A stretch of DNA of 5,455 nt from an uncultured Ruminococcus sp. (GCA_900555215.1 USKR01000105.1:1-5455), one strand, 5' to 3'; positions 1 to 5,455 are shown, counted from the first letter of the stretch. The notes: generated by a model not told the origin, from the sequence alone. A program made the numbers and translations.

Positions 1-2
1 TG

Positions 3-74
3 TGTACAGCAAGGACAAAGCCTCACTGCGAGAAGTGCTGCCTTGCGGATATCTGTAAAAAAGCCGGGGTATAA
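3..74 (+). CDS. nth: Endonuclease III C-terminal end (partial, 5' end outside window)
   Basis: Only the last 23 codons are present, ending at TAA (72-74). The peptide begins CTARTKPHC and continues through CEKCCLADIC, giving cysteines at codons 1, 9, 12 and 18, with an extra one at 13. This resembles the C-terminal [4Fe-4S] loop of endonuclease III (usual pattern C-x6-C-x2-C-x5-C), a DNA glycosylase/AP lyase that removes oxidised pyrimidines in base excision repair. Here the first gap is seven residues rather than six. The catalytic helix-hairpin-helix and Lys/Asp residues would lie upstream and cannot be seen. The stop codon overlaps a TATAAT box, and the next gene starts 42 bp downstream on the same strand. 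The family call rests on the cysteine spacing and the 'TAR..P.C' context alone, so another Fe-S protein tail is possible. Confidence 0.6.
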   Translation, partial: CTARTKPHCEKCCLADICKKAGV

Positions 75-75
75 T
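70..75 (+). promoter_or_regulatory. Possible -10 box ahead of the flavodiiron fusion gene
   Basis: A perfect TATAAT lies 41 bp before the ATG at 117 and overlaps the TAA stop of the preceding gene. No good -35 hexamer is seen at 17 bp; the nearest TTGCGG (43-48) would leave a 21-bp spacer, and there is no TG extension. It may be a weak or activator-dependent promoter, or chance AT-richness at a gene end. If real, the flavoenzyme gene can be transcribed apart from nth. Confidence 0.35.
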
Positions 76-116
76 ATCTGGCAGTTTCTTTTATTCACAC
101 CGAAAAGGAGGATCGT

Positions 117-2465
117 ATGAAAAGTATCAAACTGAGAGAAAACTTTTACTGGACAGGTATCATCGATGACAAGCTCCGTGTATTTGACATCATCATGTAC
201 ACGGAATTTGGGACAACATACAATTCGTATGTGATGAAGGCCGGGGACAAGACTGTGCTTTTTGAGACAGCAAAGGCGAAATTTTTTGACGAGTATCTTG
301 AAAAATTAAAAGAAGTGACCGATGTGCATAAGATCGACTATCTTGTGGTCAGCCACACGGAGCCGGACCACGCGGGGAGCGTGGAGATGCTGCTGGATTT
401 AAGCCCGCAGATGAAGATCATCGCTACCGGCTGCGCGCTGGGCTTCCTCAAGGACATCGTGAATAAAGACTTTGTAGGGATCCCTGCCAGGGACGGGGAA
501 AAGATGACGATCGGGAACCGCACGCTCCGGTTCCTGTTTGTCCCGAACCTCCACTGGCCGGATACCATGTACACATTTATTGAAGAAGAACAGATCCTTG
601 TGACATGTGATTCCTTTGGTTCCCATTACTGCCTGCCGGAAGTCGTCTCCACGGAGATCAAAAACGAGGCGGATTACCAGAGTGCGCTGAAATATTATTA
701 CGACTGCATCATCGGGCCGTTCAAGCCGTATATGCTCAAAGCGCTGGACCGCGTGGAGGAGATGGATATCTCCATGGTCTGCACGGGACACGGGCCGGTG
801 CTCGTGGGAGACCGCATCAAAGCGGTTATGAAACAGTACAGAGAGTGGTCGACAGTGGTAAATCCCAATCCTGGAAAAACGGTTATCATTCCTTATGTGA
901 GCGCCTATGGCTATACGAAGACGCTGGCGGAGAAGATTGCAGAGGGCATAAGGGACAGCGGTGAGATTGATGTGCGCTCTTATGATATGGTAGAGGCAGA
1001 TGCAGCGAAGGTGAGCGAAGAGCTTCTCTTTGCAGACGGTATCCTTCTGGGGACTCCTACGATCGTCGGTGAGGCGCTGAAGCCGATCTGGGATCTGACG
1101 CTTGGCATGTTCCCGGGGACGCACGGCGGAAAGTTCGCCGGGGCATTTGGAAGCTACGGGTGGAGCGGCGAGGGAGTGCCGCATATTACGGAGCGTCTGA
1201 AGCAGCTCAGGATGAAAGTGTCGGAAGGATTCCGCGTCCGTTTCAAACCGTCCGAGGCAGATCTCGTCAGCGCTTATGAATACGGGTACCAGTTCGGGTG
1301 CCTTGTTCAGGATAAAAAACCTGTAAAGCCGAAGAAGAAAGGCTCGCGCAGTCTGGTGAAATGTCTTGTGTGCGGGGAAATCTTCGATTCCTCTCTTGAG
1401 ATCTGCCCGGTGTGCGGGGTAGGCAGAGAAAACTTTGTACCTGTGGAAGTGGAAGAGAGCGGATTTACAAATAATACGCAGGAGTATTATGTGATCCTGG
1501 GCAATGGCGCGGCGGGATTCAATGCTGCAAAAGCAATACGGGAGAGGGATAAGACCGGAGCGGTCATCCTGATCTCAGATGAGCCCTGCGCGGCGTACAA
1601 TCGTCCGATGCTGACCAAGTCTATTGTGGCAGGGTTAAACGCGGAACAGATCGCTATCGAAGGACCCGGCTGGTATGAGGAGAATAAGGTATGGCAGATG
1701 CTTGGAAAACAGGCAGAGTCCATTGATATGAATGAAAAGGAAGTTCTGCTTTCCAGCGGAGAAAAAGTGCATTTTACAAAGCTTATCTATGCGCTCGGGA
1801 GCGAATGCTTTATTCCTCCCATCCTGGGAAGCGATCTCCCGGAGGTTGTTGCGATCCGCAGGCTTGCTGATGTGGAGAAGCTGGAAGGGATTATGGAGAA
1901 TGCGTCCAAGGCTGTTGTGATCGGCGGAGGCGTACTCGGGCTGGAGGCGGCCTGGGAACTGAAAAAAGCCGGTCTGGAAGTGCAGGTGCTTGAAGTGGCT
2001 CCCGTGCTTATGGGACGTCAGCTGGATGCAGGGTCAGCAGAAATATTAAAAGAGACAGCGGGGAAAAACGGTGTGGAGATCCGTACGGGTGTATCCGTGT
2101 CTGCAATCGAGGGCGACGGGCATGTTAAAGGCGTCCACCTTGACGACGGGACTGTGATTCCGGCAGAGCTGGTCGTAATTTCCGCCGGGGTGCGGGCTAA
2201 CACAGAGCTGGCGCGGGAGATCGGACTGGAGATCGGACGGGCTGTCAAGGTGAATTCCAGGATGGAGACAAGCGTGCCGGGTGTGTATGCGTGTGGAGAC
2301 TGTACGGAATATGAAGGCGCAAATTATGCGATCTGGCCCGAGGCTGTGGAACAGGTCCGTATTAGTACCGAAATCAAAAGACAAGCGGATAATACCGGCG
2401 CCCGAGGCTGTGGAACAGGGACGTATTGCAGGAGCGAATGCAGCAGGCGAGGCTCTGGAATATGA
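117..2465 (+). CDS. Flavodiiron protein / rubredoxin-like / NADH:rubredoxin oxidoreductase fusion, frameshifted near C-terminus
   Basis: Cytoplasmic FprA-type enzyme expected to reduce O2 to water or NO to N2O using NADH. The start has AGGAGG at 106-111, five bases before ATG. Residues 1-245 form the metallo-beta-lactamase-like diiron domain, with all expected ligands: H80, E82, D84, H146, D165 and H225. Residues 255-395 are the flavodoxin FMN domain, with an FMN-loop-like stretch at 260-270 and GSYGWSGEG at 345-353. Residues 412-440 are a short rubredoxin-like knuckle (C416, C419, C430, C433), closer in length to the rubrerythrin type than to classical rubredoxin. Residues 457-740 are the FAD/NAD reductase, with FAD GxGxxG at 462-467, NAD-binding GGGVLG at 603-608 and the second FAD motif ACGD at 725-728. 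After residue 746 the frame leaves the family sequence because of a 64-bp insertion, adds an unrelated tail and stops at 2463-2465. Without the insertion the protein would be 844 residues. Whether the truncated form works is unknown: the diiron core is intact, but the reductase lacks its C-terminal domain. Confidence 0.93.
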   Translation: MKSIKLRENFYWTGIIDDKLRVFDIIMYTEFGTTYNSYVMKAGDKTVLFETAKAKFFDEYLEKLKEVTDVHKIDYLVVSHTEPDHAGSVEMLLDLSPQMKIIATGCALGFLKDIVNKDFVGIPARDGEKMTIGNRTLRFLFVPNLHWPDTMYTFIEEEQILVTCDSFGSHYCLPEVVSTEIKNEADYQSALKYYYDCIIGPFKPYMLKALDRVEEMDISMVCTGHGPVLVGDRIKAVMKQYREWSTVVNPNPGKTVIIPYVSAYGYTKTLAEKIAEGIRDSGEIDVRSYDMVEADAAKVSEELLFADGILLGTPTIVGEALKPIWDLTLGMFPGTHGGKFAGAFGSYGWSGEGVPHITERLKQLRMKVSEGFRVRFKPSEADLVSAYEYGYQFGCLVQDKKPVKPKKKGSRSLVKCLVCGEIFDSSLEICPVCGVGRENFVPVEVEESGFTNNTQEYYVILGNGAAGFNAAKAIRERDKTGAVILISDEPCAAYNRPMLTKSIVAGLNAEQIAIEGPGWYEENKVWQMLGKQAESIDMNEKEVLLSSGEKVHFTKLIYALGSECFIPPILGSDLPEVVAIRRLADVEKLEGIMENASKAVVIGGGVLGLEAAWELKKAGLEVQVLEVAPVLMGRQLDAGSAEILKETAGKNGVEIRTGVSVSAIEGDGHVKGVHLDDGTVIPAELVVISAGVRANTELAREIGLEIGRAVKVNSRMETSVPGVYACGDCTEYEGANYAIWPEAVEQVRISTEIKRQADNTGARGCGTGTYCRSECSRRGSGI
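2337..2419 (+). repeat. 19-bp direct repeat flanking a 45-bp unique insert; 64-bp frameshifting duplication
   Basis: CCCGAGGCTGTGGAACAGG occurs at 2337-2355 and again at 2401-2419, a 64-bp offset. Both copies encode PEAVEQ, but in different frames (64 = 3x21+1). Similarity continues past the perfect core: after two mismatches (TC versus GA), CGTATT follows in both copies. The 45 bp between the copies (2356-2400) does not read as reductase sequence. It has imperfect inverted ends, with CCGTATTA and CCG on the left facing CGG, TAATA and CGG on the right around an A-rich loop. Deleting one copy plus the insert fuses the reading frame exactly. Origin is unclear: recombination or element scar, local duplication with filler DNA, a segregating variant or an assembly join. 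Confidence 0.9.
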
Positions 2466-2715
2466 ACCTGTGGCAGCAGCGCTTACATTCCACGGAATGA
2501 ATACTGCGCTCTTTGCGGCAGGTGATAACGGGAAGAATCCGGATCTGCTGTATAAGACTGTCGAATATCGTGATATGGGGAAGGGACAGTACAGGAAATA
2601 CTACTTCCTTAATAACAGGCTGTCCGGAGTGATCCTGATCGGGGACCTGTCGGAGATGGCGAAGATGACGGAAGCGCTGAGCAGACATGCGCAGTACAAA
2701 GATGTGATCTCATAA
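2401..2715 (+). pseudogene. Detached C-terminal domain of the NADH:rubredoxin oxidoreductase part
   Basis: This is the out-of-frame continuation of the flavodiiron fusion, 104 codons to TAA at 2713-2715. It resumes with PEAVEQGRIAGANAAGE, the expected continuation after the ACGD FAD motif in pyridine-nucleotide oxidoreductases, and contains FHGMNTALFAAGD and a final beta-rich segment (YYFLNNRLSGVILIGDL), typical of the C-terminal rubredoxin-reductase domain. That domain normally helps close the FAD/NADH site and contact the redox partner. The frame is open back to a GTG at 2281, but no ribosome binding site precedes it and codons before 2401 encode nothing family-like, so independent translation is unlikely. 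The sequence shows no further decay (no stops or other frameshifts), which suggests a recent lesion, a reversible state or an assembly error rather than an old pseudogene. Confidence 0.85.
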
Positions 2716-2721
2716 TATAGT

Positions 2722-2727
2722 TATAAT
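2722..2727 (+). promoter_or_regulatory. Possible -10 box before the PF06541 gene
   Basis: TATAAT lies in the 32-bp gap between the flavoenzyme remnant and the next ATG (2748). No recognisable -35 is found at 16-18 bp upstream. The resulting leader would be only about 14 nt and would hold little besides the ribosome binding site. It could be a weak promoter or simply an AT-rich spacer; read-through from upstream is as likely. Confidence 0.22.
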
Positions 2728-2747
2728 ATACAGAAGAGGAAAAACAG

Positions 2748-4058
2748 ATGGATTCTTATAATGTTTATCAGCTCCTTTGGATATTTTTTGTTTATTCCTT
2801 TATCGGCTGGTGCGGCGAGGCTGCGATGGCTGCAGTGCACCGCCACAAATTTGTAAACAGAGGGTTTGTAAGCGGCCCCATTTGCCCGGTCTACGGAGCG
2901 GGGGCCGCTGCTGTGGCGGTTTTTCTGCCGGAACTTAAGGACCAGCTGTTTTTTCTGTTTCTGGGAGGAATGATCGTAACCACATTCGTGGAATATCTGA
3001 CAGGACGTATTCTGGAACTGATCTTTCACAGAAAATGGTGGAACTACTCTGATCAGAGATTTAATCTGGACGGATATGTGTGCCTGAAGAATTCTGTTGT
3101 ATGGGGTATTTGCTCTGTGCTCATGATCTGCTTTTTCGATCCGCTTTTATGCAGGCTCCTTGTTCTTATCCCCAGGCTGGCGGGAGATATCCTTCTCTGG
3201 ATATTGGGGGTGCTGCTGGTGATCGATGCCGTGGGATCCGGGGTTGCGGTGCTCGGATTAAAGAAGAAGCAGAGCAGGATTACTCAGATCACGGAGGAGC
3301 TCCACAAGACATCGAAATTGCTGGAAAATGCGCTCACTACCCGTATCCAGAAGCGTATGGTCAAAGCCTTTCCGAACATAGAGGGGACGGAAGGAGTAAG
3401 AGTAAAGGCAAAGGAAGAACGTTTCGCCCGGGGCTGCGGTTTCTTCAAGCTTGCCAGCCTTTTTATCCTGGGAGCTTTCCTCGGAGATATCGTGGAGACT
3501 GTTTTCTGCCTGGCGACTACTGGAAGGCTCATGAGCAGGAGCAGCCTGGTGTTCGGACCATTCAGCATTGTGTGGGGGCTTGCGTGCGCCCTTCTGACAT
3601 GGATCCTCTATCGGTATAGGGATAAGAGTGACCGGTATATCTTTGTGTTTGGCACGATTCTCGGAGGAGCTTATGAGTATGTGTGCAGTGTGTTCACGGA
3701 GATGGCATTCGGGACTGTGTTCTGGGATTACAGTGAGATCCCGTTTAATCTGGGCGGAAGGATCAACCTTCTCTACTGTTTCTTCTGGGGAATCGCTGCG
3801 GTAGTATGGATGAAAGGGGTGTACCCGTTTTTGTCCCGGCAGATCGAAAAGCTCCCTGCCAGGGCGGGACGGGCGGTATGTTCGGTTCTCCTCGTTCTTC
3901 TTGCGGCGGATATGCTGATCTCGGCGCTTGCCCTTGCGCGGTATTCGGAGCGGCAGACCGGCAGCCCGGAACAGACAGCAGTGGGACAAATACTGGATGA
4001 ATATTTCCCGGATGAGTTCATAGAAAAAAGATATGAAAACCTGAAGCTGGCAGATTAA
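2748..4058 (+). CDS. Membrane protein with two PF06541 (CmpB-like, 'putative ABC transporter permease') repeats
   Basis: A 436-residue integral membrane protein. GAAGAGGA (2733-2740) sits seven bases before ATG, and the gene ends in tandem in-frame stops, TAA then TGA (4056-4061). Two halves are homologous. Repeat 1 (about 14-160) has NRGFVSGPICPVYG at 37-50, WNYS at 98-101 and FNLDGY at 105-110. Repeat 2 (about 235-360) has SRSSLVFGPFSIVWG at 263-277, WDYS at 326-329 and FNLGGR at 333-338. Both end in a WGI motif (119-121, 347-349). A charged cytoplasm-like linker (171-230) joins them, and a final hydrophobic helix lies at about 375-397 before a polar acidic tail. I count roughly nine or ten membrane segments. 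The Pfam name suggests an ABC permease, but no ATPase or binding-protein gene is adjacent and transport is unproven. Many family members carry one domain; the tandem form could act as an internal dimer (inference). Confidence 0.85.
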   Translation: MDSYNVYQLLWIFFVYSFIGWCGEAAMAAVHRHKFVNRGFVSGPICPVYGAGAAAVAVFLPELKDQLFFLFLGGMIVTTFVEYLTGRILELIFHRKWWNYSDQRFNLDGYVCLKNSVVWGICSVLMICFFDPLLCRLLVLIPRLAGDILLWILGVLLVIDAVGSGVAVLGLKKKQSRITQITEELHKTSKLLENALTTRIQKRMVKAFPNIEGTEGVRVKAKEERFARGCGFFKLASLFILGAFLGDIVETVFCLATTGRLMSRSSLVFGPFSIVWGLACALLTWILYRYRDKSDRYIFVFGTILGGAYEYVCSVFTEMAFGTVFWDYSEIPFNLGGRINLLYCFFWGIAAVVWMKGVYPFLSRQIEKLPARAGRAVCSVLLVLLAADMLISALALARYSERQTGSPEQTAVGQILDEYFPDEFIEKRYENLKLAD

Positions 4059-4091
4059 TGACATTCAGGTGAAATTTTAAAAAGAAATAGG

Positions 4092-4120
4092 TTGCATTTT
4101 TGGCACAGATGTGATAATAT
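4092..4120 (+). promoter_or_regulatory. Promoter of the tRNA-Gly gene
   Basis: TTGCAT (4092-4097) is followed by TAATAT (4115-4120) at a 17-bp spacer, with TG two bases ahead of that -10 (4112-4113). An alternative -10, GATAAT (4113-4118), would have a 15-bp spacer. Transcription would start near 4127, about 15 nt before the mature tRNA 5' end, leaving a short leader for RNase P. The -10 region lies inside a perfect inverted repeat (4111-4125). Confidence 0.6.
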
Positions 4121-4125
4121 ATCAC
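4111..4125. repeat. Perfect 6-bp-arm palindrome over the tRNA promoter -10
   Basis: GTGATA, a three-base centre ATA, then TATCAC. It covers the whole -10 region of the tRNA promoter, where an operator could sit. It is not a clean CRP site: the TGTGA and TCAC halves are seven bases apart, and the right half ends TCACT. AT-rich -10 sequence makes such symmetry fairly likely by chance, so a regulatory role is only a suggestion. Confidence 0.4.
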
Positions 4126-4141
4126 TCGTGTCAGAGATGAC

Positions 4142-4212
4142 GCGGGTGTAGTTCAATGGTAGAACACCAGCCTTCCAAGCTGGATACGTGGGTTCGATTC
4201 CCATCACCCGCT
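4142..4212 (+). tRNA. tRNA-Gly, anticodon UCC
   Basis: A complete cloverleaf can be folded by hand. The acceptor stem is GCGGGTG (4142-4148) with CACCCGC (4205-4211). The D stem is GTTC/GAAC (4151-4154, 4162-4165). The anticodon stem CCAGC/GCTGG (4167-4171, 4179-4183) holds the loop CTTCCAA with anticodon TCC at 4174-4176, which reads GGA/GGG glycine codons. The variable loop is 4 nt (ATAC). The T arm is GTGGG-TTCGATT-CCCAT (4188-4204), with a G-T pair at its base. The discriminator is T (4212), as usual for bacterial glycine tRNAs. CCA is not encoded, so it must be added by nucleotidyltransferase. It is a lone tRNA gene between two protein-coding units. Confidence 0.96.
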
Positions 4213-4218
4213 TTTTTT
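4205..4218 (+). terminator. T-run directly after tRNA-Gly, likely terminator
   Basis: Seven T residues (4212-4218) immediately follow the GC-rich acceptor 3' strand CACCCGC. There is no separate hairpin before the T-run, so the stem would have to be the tRNA acceptor or T arm itself. The first T also serves as the discriminator base, leaving very little 3' trailer. The run would suit factor-independent release and would insulate the downstream unit, which has its own promoter. Confidence 0.5.
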
Positions 4219-4243
4219 GTTATCTAAAATCATAGAATTTGTG

Positions 4244-4269
4244 TTGACCGGGGGAAGATGTGCTATACT
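4244..4269 (+). promoter_or_regulatory. Extended -10 promoter for the DUF624-xpt unit
   Basis: TGCTATACT (4261-4269) is a strong extended -10 (TGn plus TATACT). TTGACC (4244-4249) resembles a -35 but is only 14 bp away, shorter than usual; TGTTGA (4242-4247) would give 16 bp. The extended -10 can compensate for poor spacing. The predicted leader to the ATG at 4301 is about 25 nt, too short for a riboswitch. Confidence 0.6.
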
Positions 4270-4300
4270 GTAAAAAACGGAAGAAAAGCAGGAGACAGAT

Positions 4301-4954
4301 ATGAGATTTAATTGGACAGATAATGTTGTAATGCGCGCGCTCGGAAAAATAGGGGATATGATATGCCTTAATGTGATGTGGCTGATCTGCTGTATACCGA
4401 TCATAACCATCGGGGCATCCACCACTGCGCTGTATACAGTGATGCTGAGAATGGTAAAAAATGAAGAGGGATATATTTTCCGAGGATTTCTCAAAGCTTT
4501 TAAGTCAAATTTTAAACAGAGTACATTGATCTGGCTGATCCTGCTGCTTCTTGGCATTGTGTGGACTGTGGACTTCCGCGTGGCGGGCTTCATGCCCGGG
4601 ATGGCAGGAATCATACTCAGCGCGATCTTTCTGGCGCTCGGCTTTATTCTGCTCTCAGTGATGATTTACATATTCCCGCTGACTGCAAGATATGAGAATG
4701 GTATCAAGGCGACCTTTAAGAATGCGCTGATACTGACTGTGGCGAAGCTGCCTTATACATTTCTGATGGTGGCGATCGTTGTGGCGGCGGTATTTGCATC
4801 TCTCTGGAGCGCATTTACCCTGCTGTTCTCCCTGCCGCTCTGGCTGATCATAGGAGGAGCTCTCATTGCGTGGGTCAATTCTTACATATTGAGAAGAGTG
4901 TTTGTAGTATTTGAAGGCAGTGACAGTAGAACAGAGGAGGAGAACAGAGGATGA
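4301..4954 (+). CDS. DUF624 / YesL-family membrane protein
   Basis: A 217-residue integral membrane protein. AGGAGA (4290-4295) lies five bases before the ATG. The N-terminal stretch, with a hydrophobic helix at about 18-40 followed by an [17 protein letters not shown] segment (35-51), is the hallmark of the DUF624 (PF04854) family related to Bacillus YesL. Further hydrophobic segments lie at about 74-92, 102-125, 148-168 and 172-196, giving about five membrane spans. A charged tail (206-217) follows. The length matches the family. Its biochemical role is not established; YesL-type genes often sit with carbohydrate-use genes in Firmicutes, but here the partner is xpt. The stop TGA (4952-4954) overlaps the xpt ATG (4951-4953), so the two are almost certainly co-transcribed and translationally coupled. 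A role in purine-base movement or in membrane stress is equally unproven. Confidence 0.85.
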   Translation: MRFNWTDNVVMRALGKIGDMICLNVMWLICCIPIITIGASTTALYTVMLRMVKNEEGYIFRGFLKAFKSNFKQSTLIWLILLLLGIVWTVDFRVAGFMPGMAGIILSAIFLALGFILLSVMIYIFPLTARYENGIKATFKNALILTVAKLPYTFLMVAIVVAAVFASLWSAFTLLFSLPLWLIIGGALIAWVNSYILRRVFVVFEGSDSRTEEENRG

Positions 4955-5455
4955 ATTTTCTGGAAGAACGGATCGTAAAAGACGGAGTTGTAAAAGAGGG
5001 CAATGTGCTTAAGGTAGATAGTTTCCTGAACCATCAGATGGATATTAAGCTTTTGGATCAGATGGGAGCAGAGTTCAAGCGGCGCTTTGCAGGAAAGCCC
5101 ATCAATAAAATACTTACTATCGAGGCGTCCGGGATCGGCATTGCCTGCGTGGCTGCCCAGCATTTTGACGTTCCGGTTGTATTTGCGAAGAAATCTCAGA
5201 GTATTAATCTGGATGGAGACATGTATGTGGCGGAGGTAGAATCCTTTACTCATAAATGTAAAAATCATGTCATCGTAGCGCAGAAGTTTCTGACGCCGGA
5301 AGATCATGTGCTTATCATTGATGATTTTCTTGCCAATGGCTGCGCGCTTCAGGGGCTGATCCAGATCGTGCAGTCATCCGGTGCAACTGTAGAAGGAATC
5401 GGGATTGCCATTGAAAAAGGTTTCCAGTCAGGGGGACGAATCATCCGCAACCTCG
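4951..5455 (+). CDS. xpt: Xanthine phosphoribosyltransferase (partial, 3' end outside window)
   Basis: The first 168 codons of a gene that runs off the window; the family is usually about 190 residues, so most of it is present. It converts xanthine and PRPP to XMP in cytoplasmic purine salvage. The N-terminal [13 protein letters not shown] segment (19-31), [10 protein letters not shown] (56-65), VPVVFAKK (74-81) and the PRPP-binding loop [11 protein letters not shown] (120-130) closely match Bacillus subtilis Xpt as I recall it. EKGFQSGG (155-162) is the family's late conserved segment. The start is set by AGGAGG (4935-4940) ten bases upstream plus GAGG touching the ATG, and by the ATGA overlap with the DUF624 gene. 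No purine riboswitch is visible ahead of it, whereas firmicute xpt genes are often preceded by one. No internal stop or frameshift is seen. Confidence 0.93.
   Translation, partial: MNFLEERIVKDGVVKEGNVLKVDSFLNHQMDIKLLDQMGAEFKRRFAGKPINKILTIEASGIGIACVAAQHFDVPVVFAKKSQSINLDGDMYVAEVESFTHKCKNHVIVAQKFLTPEDHVLIIDDFLANGCALQGLIQIVQSSGATVEGIGIAIEKGFQSGGRIIRNL

Noticed and set aside
399..1184. 261-codon open frame on the minus strand
   Set aside because: It lies wholly antisense to the flavodiiron core, whose catalytic motifs are intact in the + frame. The peptide is rich in R, H and C with no recognisable domain, as expected for a shadow frame.
2281..2400. GTG at 2281 as the start of a separate small gene running to 2715
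   Set aside because: Codons 2281-2400 in that frame overlap the true FAD motif coding region and encode nothing family-like; only the part after 2401 is reductase sequence. It is the displaced tail of the upstream gene.
3080..3619. 179-codon + frame inside the PF06541 gene
   Set aside because: It is an alternative frame of a gene whose own frame carries two clear homologous repeats. No protein family is recognisable in it.
3258..4064. 268-codon open frame on the minus strand
   Set aside because: It is antisense to the PF06541 membrane gene, of low-complexity charged composition, and has no domain or convincing ribosome binding site.
4059..4091. Intrinsic terminator after the PF06541 gene
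   Set aside because: ATTCAGGTGAAAT can pair only weakly (three base pairs) and the following TTTTA is short; no convincing hairpin-plus-T-run is present.
4110..4126. CRP-like site (TGTGA...TCACT) at the tRNA promoter
   Set aside because: The half-sites are seven rather than six bases apart and the right half is imperfect. The sequence is better described as a simple palindrome over the -10.
4213..4300. Purine riboswitch ahead of the DUF624-xpt unit
   Set aside because: The gap is short, the predicted transcript leader is about 25 nt, and no three-way junction with the conserved loop sequences could be found by eye.

Overview
The window looks like chromosomal core DNA from an anaerobic Gram-positive gut clostridium, most likely Lachnospiraceae (Clostridium cluster XIVa). 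The grounds are roughly balanced GC content, strong AGGAGG-type ribosome binding sites, a flavodiiron-rubredoxin-NADH reductase fusion of the clostridial type, and a duplicated PF06541 'CmpB' membrane protein, a family common in this group. The family assignment is inference from sequence recall, not from a search. Every supported gene is on the + strand; the long minus-strand open frames are shadows.

Layout: (1) 3-74, the last 23 codons of a gene whose cysteine pattern fits the C-terminal [4Fe-4S] loop of endonuclease III (nth). (2) 117-2715, a large oxygen/NO-detoxifying flavoenzyme: flavodiiron core, short rubredoxin-like knuckle, NADH:rubredoxin oxidoreductase. Its reading frame is broken near the C-terminus by a 64-bp insertion (2337-2400) that leaves a perfect 19-bp direct repeat at 2337-2355 and 2401-2419. 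The main frame ends early at 2465, and the missing 104-residue tail lies in another frame up to 2715. (3) 2748-4058, a membrane protein made of two PF06541 repeats. (4) 4142-4212, tRNA-Gly(UCC), with its own promoter and a T-run directly behind it. (5) 4301-4954, a DUF624/YesL-type membrane protein. (6) 4951-5455, xanthine phosphoribosyltransferase (xpt), overlapping the DUF624 gene by 4 bp and cut by the window edge.

How the genes relate: nth and the flavodiiron fusion are both plausible oxidative-stress functions, but their adjacency alone does not prove a shared role. The PF06541 gene follows the broken flavoenzyme gene by 32 bp and may be co-transcribed. The tRNA separates this block from a second unit, DUF624-xpt, which has its own extended -10 promoter and a start/stop overlap implying translational coupling. 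No purine riboswitch is visible ahead of xpt here.

The most notable item is the 64-bp insertion with flanking direct repeats. Removing exactly one repeat unit restores a full 844-residue enzyme, so the site could be a reversible lesion, an element scar, a population variant or an assembly artefact. I see no CRISPR array, insertion sequence or clearly new defence system in the window.
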